Source: Sulfurimonas paralvinellae (GTDB taxonomy: Bacteria; Campylobacterota; Campylobacteria; Campylobacterales; Sulfurimonadaceae). From it: 49,811 nucleotides of DNA. The notes under the pieces were generated by a model. That model worked only from the letters and a program-made list of their open reading frames with translations. It made no database searches and was not told the DNA's origin. Location: the NCBI RefSeq assembly GCF_014905135.1, contig NZ_CP041407.1, forward strand, positions 1 through 49,811, given 5' to 3'. Below are positions 49,052 to 49,811 of the stretch, piece by piece; within the stretch, counting starts at the first letter, position 1; every line of letters begins with the position of its first letter. The position numbers and the translations under genes were made by a program.

Positions 49052-49735
49052 TTATTTTTCCTTTTTTCTTTTTATTTTTTTAGCATTTTTTTTAAAATCT
49101 AATATATTGGATATTTCGGCAATTAATGCTTTAATTTCTTTAGAAGAATCTGAATTATTATCAAATTCACAAACACTAAATCCATGAGAAAGAGAAATTG
49201 AAAAATCTGATCGTCGTCTTAATACACTATTTAATAAGTCAAATTGTTTAGATGATTTTTGAATAAAATTTTGAATATCATTAAAGTTTTGTTGAGAGTG
49301 GTGTATTTTATTTAGAATAACATGTGTTTTTATATTTTTTCCAACTTTTTTTGAAACTTCTTTGATAATTGCTTTGTATTTTTCTAAACCTATAACCTCA
49401 AGAAATTCAGTTGATACTGGAGTAATAATTAAATCAGCTGCATACATCGCGACTCTATTTAAACCACTATCAAAACCACCTGTATCTATTACCGTGATAT
49501 TTCTTTCATCATCATTATTTAAAAATTCTACAAAATCTTTTTTATCATCAAAACTTAGTATGTTTAGTTTTTTTTGTCCAAATTTACTTCGAATAACATT
49601 ACACGCAGTTATTGTTTGTTGAACATCTAAATCTACAACATTTACATTATATTTTTTGCTTAGTTCGACAGCTAAATTATAGGCAATTGTACTTTTGCCT
49701 ACACCACCCTTTTGGTGAGATATTGCTATGATCAT
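49052..49735 (-). CDS. parA: ParA-family partition ATPase
   Basis: 227 aa. IIAISHQKGGVGKSTIAYNLAV is the deviant Walker A. VNVVDLDVQQTI (Walker A') and NITVIDTGGFDSGLN (Walker B) follow. There is no N-terminal HTH, so it is a short type Ib-like ParA. It is first in the parA-parB-rep operon and has the SD AAAGG. It moves plasmid copies apart with ParB. A second, unrelated ParA-like gene is at 37552-38433. Confidence 0.92.
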   Translation of the reverse strand: MIIAISHQKGGVGKSTIAYNLAVELSKKYNVNVVDLDVQQTITACNVIRSKFGQKKLNILSFDDKKDFVEFLNNDDERNITVIDTGGFDSGLNRVAMYAADLIITPVSTEFLEVIGLEKYKAIIKEVSKKVGKNIKTHVILNKIHHSQQNFNDIQNFIQKSSKQFDLLNSVLRRRSDFSISLSHGFSVCEFDNNSDSSKEIKALIAEISNILDFKKNAKKIKRKKEK

Positions 49736-49761
49736 ATTTTGCCTTTATTAAAATAAATACT

Positions 49762-49783
49762 AATTATGTTCATGAACATAATT
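49762..49783. promoter_or_regulatory. Perfect 22-bp palindrome upstream of parA
   Basis: Arms AATTATGTTCA and TGAACATAATT meet without a spacer, 26 bp before the parA start. The right arm is repeated near the window start (16-28). It could be a parS site or an operator for ParA/ParB autoregulation; both are inference. Confidence 0.6.
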
Positions 49784-49811
49784 TTAAAGTAGTATATTCT
49801 AAAAATAAAAA

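Overview
The window looks like a complete, or nearly complete, circular plasmid of about 50 kb from a Campylobacterota bacterium, most likely a Sulfurimonas/Sulfurovum-type chemolithotroph. This rests on low GC, an epsilonproteobacterial-style HydABC hydrogenase with HydE and HydD homologues, NnrS, a XerH-like recombinase, and replication and partition genes lying on both sides of the window ends. Circularity is inferred, not shown.

Layout. (1) 0-1.4 kb: a DnaB-like AAA helicase, divergent across the presumed junction from a parA-parB-rep operon (47.4-49.7 kb). A 12-copy iteron array (46.7-47.3 kb) lies directly downstream of rep. (2) 1.4-7.1 kb: chromosomal-looking cargo (YjbQ, Nudix, SprT-like peptidase with a zinc-ribbon protein, thioredoxin, LETM1-like, periplasmic endonuclease I, trypsin-like protease, CoiA-like protein), followed by debris that includes a group II intron domain V-like fold. 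(3) 7.6-13.1 kb: a divergent ABC transporter / outer-membrane protein / NnrS / YnfA cluster with two Fur-box-like sites in its shared promoter. (4) 13.1-14.1 kb: a PIN toxin / RHH antitoxin cassette between 17-bp inverted repeats, then a decayed regulator gene. (5) 14.2-33.6 kb: a self-contained H2-oxidation island. (6) 33.7-36.6 kb: XerH-like recombinase, RHH and WGR proteins, AAA ATPase. (7) 37.1-40.5 kb: a second replication/partition-like module (ParA-like ATPase, a 438-aa unknown protein and its own iterons). (8) 40.5-46.7 kb: a nucleotidyltransferase toxin pair and a set of nuclease-like genes (RNase H-like, DUF2130, zinc-ribbon endonuclease) that may be defence related.

The hydrogenase island is the core of the window. 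It carries a Tat-exported membrane-bound uptake hydrogenase (hydABC), a nickel permease, the maturation set hypB-C-D-E-X-A and hypF, a full-length HypF-like pseudoenzyme (HydE), two HydD-type endoprotease homologues of which one has lost metal ligands, and a cytoplasmic group 2 (sensor-type) hydrogenase. The sensor hydrogenase genes overlap a TetR-family regulator gene. A near-identical 14-bp palindrome, TGAATnnnnATTCA, sits about 20 bp upstream of the first gene of both the hyp operon and the hydABC operon. Together this suggests a compact, plasmid-borne H2-responsive regulon in which a sensory hydrogenase is coupled to a TetR repressor, not to the usual histidine kinase and response regulator. 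HypX suggests that the CO ligand can be made under oxic or microoxic conditions.

The plasmid appears mosaic. It has two iteron arrays of unrelated sequence, each downstream of a minus-strand operon with a ParA-like gene. Decayed fragments of the 41-43 kb genes occur at 13.9 kb and 40.4 kb.
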